From positions 82,112 to 113,394 of the forward strand of contig DHBS01000005.1 in assembly GCA_002398825.1 (NCBI GenBank): a stretch of 31,283 bases of DNA, read 5' to 3'. The translations under genes were made by a program, and so were the position numbers. The stretch comes from Syntrophomonas sp. UBA4922. Lineage in GTDB: Bacteria; Bacillota; Syntrophomonadia; Syntrophomonadales; Syntrophomonadaceae. Positions 22,610 to 31,209 of this stretch are shown here, in pieces. The notes under the pieces are model-generated. The model was not told the DNA's origin, made no database searches, and worked only from the letters and a program-made list of their open reading frames with translations. Every line of letters starts with the position of its first letter. The stretch's first letter is position 1.

Positions 22610-22640
22610 AAAAAAGCCGGGTCCGCGTCGCGGCCCCGGC
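22610..22640 (-). terminator. Intrinsic terminator after prsA
   Basis: On the minus strand GCCGGG/CCCGGC and CCGC/GCGG stack with one G-A mismatch around a 3-base loop (22616-22640), followed by TTTTTTAC. It is GC-rich, lies 14 bases past the prsA stop, and separates prsA from the fur promoter. Confidence 0.85.
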
Positions 22641-22653
22641 CCTGTGCCTATTC

Positions 22654-23604
22654 CTATTTTTCACGCAAATCCTTGATTTCGGCCTGTTGGTACAGCTGGT
22701 CCAGATAAGCGCTGACGACCTGACTCTTCAGCGTCTCGATGATCTCGCTCCTGGCTTCGTCAAAGGGTATTATTCTTTCAGCCTGCTGACCGGTGGCTTT
22801 GATGATATGATAGCCGAATTCGCTCTTCACCGGCTGGGCAGTAATCTGGCCGACTGAAAGGGACAGGGCGGCATTTAAGAATTCTGCCACCATAGGGGTA
22901 TCCTGGTTGACCACACCCAGGTCTCCTCCCCGGCTACTGCTCGGACAGCTGGATTTCTGTCGGGCCAGTTCAGCGAAGTCAGTGCCGCCTTGCAGTTGTT
23001 TGATAATATCCTGGGCCTTTTCTTCAGTATCGACCAGTATATGAGATATTTTCATTCCCGCAGGCTCTTTATAAGTATCCTGGTTGGACTGGTAAAATTG
23101 CTGGGCTTGCTCTTCGGTGACCTGATTCTCTTCAGCGATATTGTTCTCAACCCGACTGCGTAAGAGGCCCACTGCCAATTCCTGCTTTAGCTCGGGCTCG
23201 GTGATCTCGAAGTCTTTAAGCACCTGATCATATGCACTGGCACCGCCATTGGACTCCTGCATAGCTTTAAAATCGGCCAGTTGCTTGTCCTTATCCGCAT
23301 CGCTCAGTTGAATGCCCCGGGCCTTCGCTTCCTGGTCTATCAATTTCATCATGATCAATTGATTGTAAGCGGTCTCTTTTATCTGGGGGAGAATGCTGTC
23401 ATCGATCGTGACCTCCTGGGTGCTTCCCGATGAACGCTGCTGGATCTTATAGCTGCTGCTGATCAGTTTGATGCGGTTATCGTATTCCTGCTGGGTGATC
23501 TTATCGCCATTGACTTCCACAATCACCTTTTGAGCACCGTCGGATGCGCATCCAGCCACCAGGAGCATGGCTAATAACCCTGCTATGACCGCAATTTTCC
23601 GCAT
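22654..23604 (-). CDS. prsA: PrsA/SurA-like peptidyl-prolyl isomerase lipoprotein
   Basis: A 316-residue secreted foldase. It has a lipoprotein signal (MRKIAVIAGLLAMLLVAGC) with the lipobox LVAGC and the lipidated C19. It then has a SurA_N-like chaperone region (about 25-180, with VNGDKITQQEYDNRI) and a parvulin (PpiC/Rotamase) domain at about 184-270 (KISHILVDTEEKAQDII...GGDLGVVNQDTPM...SEFGYHIIK). It should help fold exported proteins outside the membrane. The ATG at 23604 is chosen because the ATG at 23622 is part of the GAGGAGG ribosome site. The upstream promoter is an extended -10. It is a single gene with its own terminator. Confidence 0.92.
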   Translation of the reverse strand: MRKIAVIAGLLAMLLVAGCASDGAQKVIVEVNGDKITQQEYDNRIKLISSSYKIQQRSSGSTQEVTIDDSILPQIKETAYNQLIMMKLIDQEAKARGIQLSDADKDKQLADFKAMQESNGGASAYDQVLKDFEITEPELKQELAVGLLRSRVENNIAEENQVTEEQAQQFYQSNQDTYKEPAGMKISHILVDTEEKAQDIIKQLQGGTDFAELARQKSSCPSSSRGGDLGVVNQDTPMVAEFLNAALSLSVGQITAQPVKSEFGYHIIKATGQQAERIIPFDEARSEIIETLKSQVVSAYLDQLYQQAEIKDLREK

Positions 23605-23641
23605 ATTATAAATCCTCCTCATAATAAACCTCGGCTAAATC

Positions 23642-23647
23642 ATTATA
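23642..23647 (-). promoter_or_regulatory. Extended -10 promoter of prsA
   Basis: On the minus strand TGTTATAAT includes a perfect TATAAT (23642-23647) with the TGn extension. No good -35 lies at normal spacing, as expected for an extended -10 promoter. It is about 38 bases before the prsA start. Confidence 0.5.
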
Positions 23648-23696
23648 ACATACTATGCAGTACAAACTTCCAACCCATATTCAGCCAAACATCGCC

Positions 23697-23729
23697 AAAA
23701 AATAGAAGAGGCCCCGCTGGGGACCTCTT
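23697..23729 (-). terminator. Intrinsic terminator after gdhA
   Basis: On the minus strand AAGAGG and CCCC pair with GGGG and CCTCTT (one bulged T) around AGC (23706-23729), followed by CTATTTTTT. It lies 25 bases after the gdhA stop. Confidence 0.8.
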
Positions 23730-23754
23730 AAAATTCAGGGACAATGCCTTTAAA

Positions 23755-25089
23755 TTACACCACGCCTTGGGCCAGCATGGCATCGGCTACTTTTAAGAAA
23801 CCGGCTATATTGGCGCCTACCACCAGATTGCCCGGATATCCATATTCTGCGGCAGCTTCACTGGACTTCTTGTAGATGTTGATCATGATGTCTTTTAACT
23901 TGGCATCCACTTCTTCAAAGGTCCAGGAATAGCGCATGCTGTTCTGAGACATCTCCAAGGCTGAGCAGGCTACCCCTCCAGCATTGGCGGCCTTGGCCGG
24001 TCCAAACAATACGCCGTTGTCCTGGAATACCTTTACGGCTTCAGGGGTGCAGGGCATGTTGGCGCCTTCTGCCACCGCGATGCAGCCATTGGCCACCAGC
24101 TTATGGGCGGCTTCTTCATCCAGCTCGTTCTGGGTTGCACTGGGCAGGGCTATATCACAGGGCACTGACCAGATATCCGATCCGTTTTCGAAGAATTTGG
24201 CATCGGGATGGTCATTGAGATAATCTTTGACCCTTTTTCTTTCCACTTCTTTAAGCTGTTTTATTAATGGCAGGTCGATGCCGTTCTCATCCACGATATA
24301 TCCGTTAGAATCGCTCATGGCCACCACTTTGGCGCCTAATTGAGTAGCTTTCTCCACAGCGTAGATGGCGACGTTCCCGGAACCGGATACCACCACGCGT
24401 TTTCCTGAAAAGCTCCCGGTCTTGGATTTAAGCATTTCCTCTGTAAAATAAACCAGTGCATATCCGGTGGCTTCGGTACGAACCAGGCTGCCCCCATAGG
24501 GCAGTCCTTTGCCGGTCAACACCCCTTCGAAGCGGTTGGTGAGGCGCTTGTATTGGCCATACATATACCCGATTTCCCGGCCGCCGACACCGATATCTCC
24601 TGCCGGTACATCGGTATCTGCCCCGATATGCCGGAACAATTCGGTCATGAAACTCTGACAGAATCTCATCACTTCGGCATCAGACTTACCCTTGGGGTCG
24701 AAGTCGCTGCCGCCTTTGCCTCCACCGATAGGCAACCCGGTCAGTGAGTTTTTAAATATCTGTTCAAAGCCCAAAAACTTTATGATGCTGGCATTGACAG
24801 AAGGATGAAAACGCAATCCTCCCTTATAAGGACCTATAGCGCTGTTAAACTCAAAACGAAAACCGCGGTTAACCTGTACAGTGCCATTGTCATCCACCCA
24901 GGGCACCCGGAAAATGATCTGCCGTTCAGGCTCTACTATTCTCTCTAAAATACCCGCATCAACATATTCGGGATGCTTGGAGATAACCGGCTCCAATGAT
25001 TCCAATACCTCGGCGACAGCTTGATAAAATTCCGGTTCATTTGGGTTTCTCTTTTCTACCCGGGCCAATAACTCTTTAATATAATCCAT
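23755..25089 (-). CDS. gdhA: Glutamate dehydrogenase (NADP-type family)
   Basis: Interconverts 2-oxoglutarate plus ammonia and glutamate. The 444-residue protein has the length and sequence pattern of hexameric E. coli-type GdhA. Substrate lysines are K89 (PYKGGLR) and K113 (IFKNSLTGLP), the catalytic lysine is K125 (GGGKGGSDFDP), and the Rossmann loop is GSGNV at 236-240. The SDSNG at the end of the second strand fits the NADP-leaning subgroup, but cofactor use is not certain. The ATG has AAGGAGG about 8 bases upstream. It has its own promoter and terminator. It is the next gene after the Stn-like operon, which may help set its NADPH supply. Confidence 0.93.
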   Translation of the reverse strand: MDYIKELLARVEKRNPNEPEFYQAVAEVLESLEPVISKHPEYVDAGILERIVEPERQIIFRVPWVDDNGTVQVNRGFRFEFNSAIGPYKGGLRFHPSVNASIIKFLGFEQIFKNSLTGLPIGGGKGGSDFDPKGKSDAEVMRFCQSFMTELFRHIGADTDVPAGDIGVGGREIGYMYGQYKRLTNRFEGVLTGKGLPYGGSLVRTEATGYALVYFTEEMLKSKTGSFSGKRVVVSGSGNVAIYAVEKATQLGAKVVAMSDSNGYIVDENGIDLPLIKQLKEVERKRVKDYLNDHPDAKFFENGSDIWSVPCDIALPSATQNELDEEAAHKLVANGCIAVAEGANMPCTPEAVKVFQDNGVLFGPAKAANAGGVACSALEMSQNSMRYSWTFEEVDAKLKDIMINIYKKSSEAAAEYGYPGNLVVGANIAGFLKVADAMLAQGVV

Positions 25090-25133
25090 AAGGCAACCTC
25101 CTTTGGTTTGGCTTTATCCGCAAGCCCAATGAA

Positions 25134-25163
25134 ATTATAGAGGCTGGACGCAGCCCCTGTAAA
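25134..25163 (-). promoter_or_regulatory. Promoter of gdhA
   Basis: On the minus strand -35 TTTACA (25158-25163), an 18-base spacer and a perfect -10 TATAAT (25134-25139), about 45 bases before the ATG. It separates gdhA from the operon upstream. Confidence 0.7.
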
Positions 25164-25228
25164 TAGGCTGCCGGCAGATATATTGTATGCATGATTCGGG
25201 CTTCCATCTGTATACCGGAATACAATTT

Positions 25229-28200
25229 TTAGCCAATTAACCCTTGTTCAGACATGGTCTTATTAAAACGGCGCCAGGCCGGGTCACCGGAATAAGGATC
25301 AACAAAAATCCGTTTGAAGCCTGGCAATGAAAGATGGGCTTTGCCGTCCTGATAGGCGAATCCCTCCTCATATTGCACGGCCCTGGACCATTTCTTTTCC
25401 GGCAACACCTTCATTCTCAGTTCCGGGCGCAGCTTGAGGCTCTGCATAACGGCCTCGAAGATAGCTATATTGTCATGGCCGGACGGCGGTGTTTGTATCC
25501 CCTGTACCAGCTTCAGGCTGCCGTCCGCAATCACGTAAGTGCCGTTGGTCTCCATGGGCAGCGATCCGGGTAATACGATGTCAGCCAGAGCAGCGGTCTC
25601 ATTCCAATAAGGCGCCATAACGAACAGGAACTCAGCCCGGCGCAAGGTTTCAGCTGCTATCATACCGCACCCCACCGGGTCCTCCCCCAGAACGAAAATA
25701 GTCCGCAGTTCCCCCCCCTCCAGGGCATCCAGCACTTCTTGGCGCGGTTGCTTATAACCGGCCTGCCATACCCCGGTTGCGTTGCCTCCGGGTGAAATCA
25801 CTATGATGCCATTGGCCGGCGAACCGATGTGGCCGCTGATTACGGCCAGATCGGCTAATACCTGTACGGCGGCGATGCTGGTGGAATAGCCGTCGACCAG
25901 GATCAGAGCCCGGGAGGCGCCCTGGTACAATTCGGCGATCTGAGCCGCGGTATCACCGATTCTTCTGTCTCTGACGAGCTCGGTCAACTCGTCAAAGCCT
26001 TTCCAGGAGCGGTCGGTGAAAGCAGGATCAAGGGAACGCTTCTGCAGGACCGCGGCCAGTACTTGCAGCAGGAGATCCATATCATTGTCCTCAGGGCATA
26101 TTCTCAGCAACGCCAGGTCATCAGCAACGCCTTCCTCCGCGCTTATAACGATCAGGCGCGCGCCCTTGTCGGCGGCTTGCCGGGCTTTAATCGCCGGAAC
26201 CTGGTTGTATCTGAAAGACCCGATCATCAGTATTAAATCAGCCTGATCCAGTTCGCTTACCTTGTTGCTGGACAGATTATCGCCCAGAATACGTTTCAAA
26301 CCTTCCCCGGCGTTGCGGGTGAAGCTGCTCAGATAACGGGCTCTTAAACCGTGAGCGACATATGCGGCCGCGCCGGCTTCCTCAACCGTATAGACCGGGC
26401 TCATGAACACCCCGACATCGGAATCTCCCGGAGCCTTATCAGGTTGACAGGCTTTTATCCGGGTCAGAACCTCCTCCCAGGATGCCTGCTGCCATTGCCC
26501 ATCCCGCTTGATCATGGGAGCAGTAAGGCGTTCCCGCTGGTTCTCCTGCCAGGCGAAGCGCCCCCGCGAGCATAATAAGCCGTTCTCCACCGGTTCGACC
26601 CTGGCGATCAACCCGCCATAAGACTCAACTTTCTGCTGGCATCCCATTCCGCAGAAGGAACAGGTGGTGATGGCTTCTTGTAATTGCAGGGGAATATTCT
26701 TGCCAAACCGGTTCCGTTCTGCCAGGGCCCCGGTAGGACATACCGCTATGCATTGACCGCAAGCGATACAGGAGGTCTGGCTCAATGCCAGCCCCATTTC
26801 AGGCTGCACCAGCGTATCGAAGCCGCGTTCCACTAATCCCAGTGCGGCCGCTCCAACAACCTCGTCACATATTCTCACGCAAAGACCGCATAAGATGCAT
26901 TTATTCATATCCCTTAACATGAAGGGGTGCTGTTCAAGGGTGGACTCAGTCCGGTTCTGGCCATACCAGCGCTGCGGTTTGACCTGGTATTGCCGGGCAT
27001 ATTTTAGCAAACGGCATTCATAATAATCCAGGCAGCCGCATTCCAGGCAGCGGTTGGCTTCGGTCCGGGCTTCCTCCGCTGTAAAGACCTTTTTCACCTG
27101 CCGGAAATCGCAACGGCGCTCTTCGGCTTTTTCATGCCGGGGATGCACCCTGCTCTGAGCCGAATAATCCTTGAAGTCGTGCGGAGCCGCTTCCTTTTCG
27201 CTTACATAGGGATATGACGCCGTATACTCCAGGCCTTTAAGATATTTGTCGATGGAGCGGGCGGCTTTTTGTCCCTGGGCAACCGCCTCTATAGCGATCC
27301 CCGGTCCGGTCACCGCATCGCCGCCGGCAAAAACCCCGGGAAGCGCGGTCTGCATAGTCTCCGGGGCTACCTCCAGATTGCCGCGCCGGCCCGGACGGGT
27401 ACTATCGAACCCGTGGGCGTCAACCTGCTGTCCTATAGCTGCAATAATGGTATCCACAGCGATGAATTCCACTTCCCCGGTGGGAGTCGGGCTGCGCCGG
27501 CCCGAATCGTCCGGCTCTCCCAATACCATCTTTTGCACCTTGATGCCGGCAATACGGCCGCCCTCACTGATGATCTCCTCAGGAGCCACCAGGAATTTGA
27601 AAACAACGCCTTCCTCCTGCGCCTCAACGATCTCAATATCCTCGGCCGGCATTTCCGCACGGGTGCGCCGGTAAAGCACCATGACTTCAGCGGCCCCCAG
27701 ACGCACTGCGGTACGGGCAGCATCCATAGCGGTATTGCCTCCGCCGACCACTGCCACCCTCGCACCCAGATCAACGGGTTCATTCATAGCCACCTGGCGC
27801 AGGAAGTCGATTCCTCCCAAGACCCGGGTATGTTCTTCTCCAGAGCAGCCAATCTGCGATGACCTCCAGGCTCCGATGCCCAGAAATACAGCATCAAAAT
27901 TGTCCTGCAGATAGCTCAAATCAATATCGTCCGGAATTCTGGTGTTGGTTATTATCTTAACCCCGATGGCTTTTATCAGGTCGATTTCCTGATCCAAAAA
28001 GGCTTTGGGCAAGCGGTACTCAGGGATGCCATAGCGCAGCATCCCGCCGGCCTGGGGCATGGCTTCGTATACCGTTACCTCATGACCGGCCCGGGCCAGG
28101 AAATACGCCGCCGTCAAACCTGCCGGGCCGGAGCCCGCTACCGCTACCCTTTTGCCGCTGGGCGGCGTAACCTCAGGCAGGTAAGGCTTGAGTCTGCCCA

Positions 28201-28720
28201 GATCCTGACTGGCGGCAAAGGCCTTTAAATCCGCAATGGCTATAGGCTCCTCCACCATCTGGCGGCGGCAAGCATTCTCGCAAGGATGGGGACAAACCAT
28301 GCCGATGCTGAAAGGGAGCGGATAGCTTTCTTTGAGCAGCCGCAAGGCTTCTTCAAAACGTTCGTTGGCGATTAAGCCCACATATCCCTGGCAATCAGTA
28401 TCTGCCGGACAGGCCAGTGAACAGGGAGGGCGGCAGTCCCCGCGGTGATCGGACATAATCAACTCCAGGGTTATCCGCCGTGATTGGCGTACCCGCTCAC
28501 TCTCAGTCTTAATTTTCATACCCGGGGCGGCTTCTGTGGCACAGGCCCGCACCAGGTTTTTCGCGCCTTCCACCTCAACCACGCAGAGTCCACAGGCTCC
28601 ATAGGTTTTAACCCGCTCGTCATGGCACAGGGTGGGTATAATAACACCGTGGTCCGCCGCGAGTTCCAGAATAGTGCGGCCCGGCTGTACTGGAATCGAT
28701 TTTCCGTTAATCTCTATCAT
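25229..28720 (-). CDS. Large NuoG/GltD-fusion oxidoreductase subunit (StnC-like)
   Basis: A 1163-residue soluble flavo-Fe-S protein. In order: a 2Fe-2S domain (C32, C43, C46, C60); a His/Cys segment (H92, C96, C100, C104, C110); a GltD/NfnB-like module with CPHPCENAC at 143-151, FAD loop GSGPAG (196-201), second Rossmann loop VVGGGNTAMDAAR (324-336) with LYRRTRAEMP after it (NADPH-type basic residues), and FAGGDAVTGPG (464-474); a Cys cluster at C558, C561, C563; two 4Fe-4S motifs (C608-C618, C651-C661); and a molybdopterin-oxidoreductase-like part with C687, C690, C694, C717 but no catalytic Cys/Sec. The gene follows the NuoF-like gene by 14 bases with AAGGAGGAG. Architecture fits StnC of the Sporomusa-type bifurcating transhydrogenase; a formate dehydrogenase-linked subunit is the alternative. 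Confidence 0.8.
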   Translation of the reverse strand: MIEINGKSIPVQPGRTILELAADHGVIIPTLCHDERVKTYGACGLCVVEVEGAKNLVRACATEAAPGMKIKTESERVRQSRRITLELIMSDHRGDCRPPCSLACPADTDCQGYVGLIANERFEEALRLLKESYPLPFSIGMVCPHPCENACRRQMVEEPIAIADLKAFAASQDLGRLKPYLPEVTPPSGKRVAVAGSGPAGLTAAYFLARAGHEVTVYEAMPQAGGMLRYGIPEYRLPKAFLDQEIDLIKAIGVKIITNTRIPDDIDLSYLQDNFDAVFLGIGAWRSSQIGCSGEEHTRVLGGIDFLRQVAMNEPVDLGARVAVVGGGNTAMDAARTAVRLGAAEVMVLYRRTRAEMPAEDIEIVEAQEEGVVFKFLVAPEEIISEGGRIAGIKVQKMVLGEPDDSGRRSPTPTGEVEFIAVDTIIAAIGQQVDAHGFDSTRPGRRGNLEVAPETMQTALPGVFAGGDAVTGPGIAIEAVAQGQKAARSIDKYLKGLEYTASYPYVSEKEAAPHDFKDYSAQSRVHPRHEKAEERRCDFRQVKKVFTAEEARTEANRCLECGCLDYYECRLLKYARQYQVKPQRWYGQNRTESTLEQHPFMLRDMNKCILCGLCVRICDEVVGAAALGLVERGFDTLVQPEMGLALSQTSCIACGQCIAVCPTGALAERNRFGKNIPLQLQEAITTCSFCGMGCQQKVESYGGLIARVEPVENGLLCSRGRFAWQENQRERLTAPMIKRDGQWQQASWEEVLTRIKACQPDKAPGDSDVGVFMSPVYTVEEAGAAAYVAHGLRARYLSSFTRNAGEGLKRILGDNLSSNKVSELDQADLILMIGSFRYNQVPAIKARQAADKGARLIVISAEEGVADDLALLRICPEDNDMDLLLQVLAAVLQKRSLDPAFTDRSWKGFDELTELVRDRRIGDTAAQIAELYQGASRALILVDGYSTSIAAVQVLADLAVISGHIGSPANGIIVISPGGNATGVWQAGYKQPRQEVLDALEGGELRTIFVLGEDPVGCGMIAAETLRRAEFLFVMAPYWNETAALADIVLPGSLPMETNGTYVIADGSLKLVQGIQTPPSGHDNIAIFEAVMQSLKLRPELRMKVLPEKKWSRAVQYEEGFAYQDGKAHLSLPGFKRIFVDPYSGDPAWRRFNKTMSEQGLIG

Positions 28721-28734
28721 ATTGGAGCTCCTCC

Positions 28735-30495
28735 TTAATCAACCCTTACTGCCGAGAATCGGGGGGGGCACACTTCCAAACAGGTGCCGCACTTGATGCA
28801 TTTTTCCTGTTCGATGCTGTGGGGCTCGCGCTTGCCGCCGTGAATGCATTGTACCGGGCATTTCTTGGCACAAATTGTGCAGCCCGTGCATTTTTCGGGG
28901 TCGATGATATATTGAATAAGGCCTTTACATTGCCGGGCCGGACACTTCTTGTCATTAATATGGGCTTCGTATTCTTCTCTAAAATAACGCAAAGTAGTCA
29001 AAACCGGATTGGGGGCCCCTTGCCCCAAACCGCACAGCGAAGCCTCGCTTATCTGTTGAGCCAGTTCTTCCAGGAGGCCGATGTCTTCAGGCCGGCCCTG
29101 ACCATCGCAGATCCTCTCGATAATGTCCAACATGCGCCTGGTGCCGATGCGGCATGGCACACACTTTCCGCAGGATTCCTTCTGGGTAAAATCAAGGAAA
29201 TAGCGGGCCATATCTACCATACAAGTATCTTCATCGACCACGATCATCCCGCCTGAGCCCATTATTGCCCCCAGGCTGGTAATCCTTTGATAATCGATCG
29301 GGGTATCCAAATGGGCTGCCGGTATGCATCCCCCGGCCGGACCGCCCTGCTGCACCGCTTTAAAGCGTTTGCCATTTCTGATCCCCCCGCCGATATCATA
29401 TATGACCTCCCGCAGGGTGATCCCCATGGGCACCTCTACCAATCCGCCCCGGGTCACTTTGCCGGCCAGGGCGAATACTTTGGTGCCTTTGCTGTCGGCG
29501 GTTCCCATAGCCGCAAAAGCTTCGCCGCCCCGGGTCATGATCCAGGGGACGTTGGCAAAAGTTTCAACATTATTGATATTAGTGGGTTTACCCCAAAAAC
29601 CGTAGACTGACGGATACGGAGGCTTGAGGCGGGGCATACCCCGTTCTCCTTCCAGAGAAGCGATTAAGGCAGTTTCTTCTCCACAGACAAAAGCGCCGGC
29701 CCCCTGCTTGATGCGGATATCAAAACTAAATTCGCTGTTGAGTATATGCTCGCCTAACAAACCCGCATCACGGGCCGTTTCAATGGCGATCGACAGCCGC
29801 TTGATGGCTAGAGGATACTCGGCGCGGCAATAGATGATGCCTTCTTTAGCCCCGATAGCATAACCCGCGATCGTCATTCCCTCCAGCACCGCATGGGGAT
29901 CCCCTTCCAGAACACTGCGGTCCATGAACGCTCCGGGATCGCCCTCATCAGCATTGCACACCACATATTTGGTTTCCCCGGGTTGTTTTCTGGTGTCCTG
30001 CCACTTAAACCAGGTGGGAAAGCCAGCTCCGCCGCGCCCCCTCAACCCTGATGCTTTGATTTCGTCTATGACCTCTTCGGGGGTCATAAGGATTGCTTTC
30101 TCCAGGGCCTTATATCCTCCGGCCAGACGATAATCAGCCAGTGATTCCGGATCAATATGACCGCAATTGCGCAGGGCCACCCGCACCTGACGGCTCAGGA
30201 AATCTTCGCCTTTATCCTGGACGGTGGTTAAATATTCTTCAAGCGGGCCAGTGCCATCCTGATGGGCCTTGACTATCTCCTGCAGCCGCCGGGCATTGAC
30301 CTTCCCGTAAGAGTAGACCGAACCGCCATCTTCGATGATGTCTATCAGTGGCTCCTGATAGCACATGCCGCTACAGCCGGTTTGCTGTTTTTCGATGGAG
30401 AACCCCGCCGCCTGCTGCAGTTTATCCAGTTCATCCCATACTTCCAGGGCCCCGGCGGCGATACCGCAACTTCCCAGACCAACTCTTACTTTCAT
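28735..30495 (-). CDS. NuoF/HydB-like NADH-binding flavoprotein (StnB-like)
   Basis: A 586-residue subunit. An N-terminal thioredoxin-like 2Fe-2S domain (C10, C41, C45; only three of the usual four cysteines are obvious) precedes the NuoF core. The NADH/FMN glycine-rich loop is GLRGRGGAGFP (150-160), the FMN segment is NADEGDPGAFMDR (181-193), and the 4Fe-4S motif is SCGKCVPCR with C488. A C-terminal extension holds two ferredoxin-type clusters (C536-C546 and C566-C576), as in HydB and StnB but not in classical NuoF. It would bind NADH and FMN, the probable bifurcation site. Its ATG overlaps the NuoE-like stop (ATGA). Confidence 0.88.
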   Translation of the reverse strand: MKVRVGLGSCGIAAGALEVWDELDKLQQAAGFSIEKQQTGCSGMCYQEPLIDIIEDGGSVYSYGKVNARRLQEIVKAHQDGTGPLEEYLTTVQDKGEDFLSRQVRVALRNCGHIDPESLADYRLAGGYKALEKAILMTPEEVIDEIKASGLRGRGGAGFPTWFKWQDTRKQPGETKYVVCNADEGDPGAFMDRSVLEGDPHAVLEGMTIAGYAIGAKEGIIYCRAEYPLAIKRLSIAIETARDAGLLGEHILNSEFSFDIRIKQGAGAFVCGEETALIASLEGERGMPRLKPPYPSVYGFWGKPTNINNVETFANVPWIMTRGGEAFAAMGTADSKGTKVFALAGKVTRGGLVEVPMGITLREVIYDIGGGIRNGKRFKAVQQGGPAGGCIPAAHLDTPIDYQRITSLGAIMGSGGMIVVDEDTCMVDMARYFLDFTQKESCGKCVPCRIGTRRMLDIIERICDGQGRPEDIGLLEELAQQISEASLCGLGQGAPNPVLTTLRYFREEYEAHINDKKCPARQCKGLIQYIIDPEKCTGCTICAKKCPVQCIHGGKREPHSIEQEKCIKCGTCLEVCPPRFSAVRVD

Positions 30496-31040
30496 GCTGT
30501 TTCACCTTCCCCGGTCACCGCTGATTCGGCGCTGTATATCTTTTTGATCACTGCCCTGGCTTTATCTGGCGTCAATGGCCCGTAGGCCTGCCCGTCAATC
30601 ATCATCACCGGAGCCAGGCTGCAGCAGCCCAGACAGGCGGCCGTATCCAGAGTAAAAACCCCGTCGGCAGTGGTCTCACCGATTTCGACCTGCAATTCCT
30701 CACAGAGGGCAGTGGCGATTCGGTCCGCTCCGTTGACATGGCAGGCCGTCCCCTGGCACAGCAGTATCAGGTGTTTACCCACCGGCTTCAAGCGGAACTG
30801 AGTGTAAAAGGTTGCCGCCCCATATACCTTGGAAGGCTTCAGTTTCAGTTCCCGGGCGATGGCTGCCAACGCCCCCATGGGAAGATAGCCGTAGATGGCC
30901 TGGGTCTCTTGCAAAACCGTAATCAAACTGCCGGGCTGATTCCGGTAACGATCCAGCACGCTTTTGATCAAGGTCAAATCCACACCGTTGTTATTAAAGG
31001 CTGTCTCCCAACGTTTTTGATGGCTACAACCACATGTCAC
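30492..31040 (-). CDS. NuoE/HydC-like 2Fe-2S subunit (StnA-like)
   Basis: A 182-residue thioredoxin-like ferredoxin subunit. The helical N-terminus is typical of NuoE (LLQETQAIYGYLP-like region at 43-54), and the 2Fe-2S ligands are C95 and C100 (CQGTACH) with C136 and C140 (CLGCC). It passes electrons in complexes with NuoF-like partners. The start is GTG at 31040, the first codon of the operon; AAGGGGGT at about the right distance upstream is the best ribosome site, and the closer ATG is out of frame. It has an extra CGC motif at 3-5. The genes NuoE-NuoF-NuoG/GltD form one transcription unit. Confidence 0.88.
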   Translation of the reverse strand: MTCGCSHQKRWETAFNNNGVDLTLIKSVLDRYRNQPGSLITVLQETQAIYGYLPMGALAAIARELKLKPSKVYGAATFYTQFRLKPVGKHLILLCQGTACHVNGADRIATALCEELQVEIGETTADGVFTLDTAACLGCCSLAPVMMIDGQAYGPLTPDKARAVIKKIYSAESAVTGEGETA

Positions 31041-31209
31041 CTCTCCTACCCCCTTATATAAAAACCAGCTTGTAATGCCTCATTAAAGCAAAGGTTGGGT
31101 TAATTGTTAAACCATTTGAGCCGGTTTGTAAACACTCTGCCCGAAATAATATTGTATACCTGTAAGACGCCATAAGGCTACTGGCAAACCTTCTCATTAA
31201 GAAAACAGG
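31041..31209 (-). promoter_or_regulatory. Upstream region of the Stn-like operon
   Basis: A weak candidate promoter on the minus strand has -35 TTTACA (31127-31132), a 17-base spacer and -10 TAACAA (31104-31109). No terminator or open frame with good support is visible here. The interspersed repeat copy B lies just upstream. Confidence 0.3.

Noticed and set aside
25150..25228. Terminator after the NuoG/GltD-like gene
   Set aside because: ATTGTAT and ATACAAT repeat in inverted form, but the stem is AT-rich, far apart and has no U-run, so I did not call it.
25229..31040. A formate dehydrogenase or an iron-only hydrogenase operon
   Set aside because: No catalytic Cys or Sec ligand and no H-cluster cysteine motifs are present in any of the three proteins.
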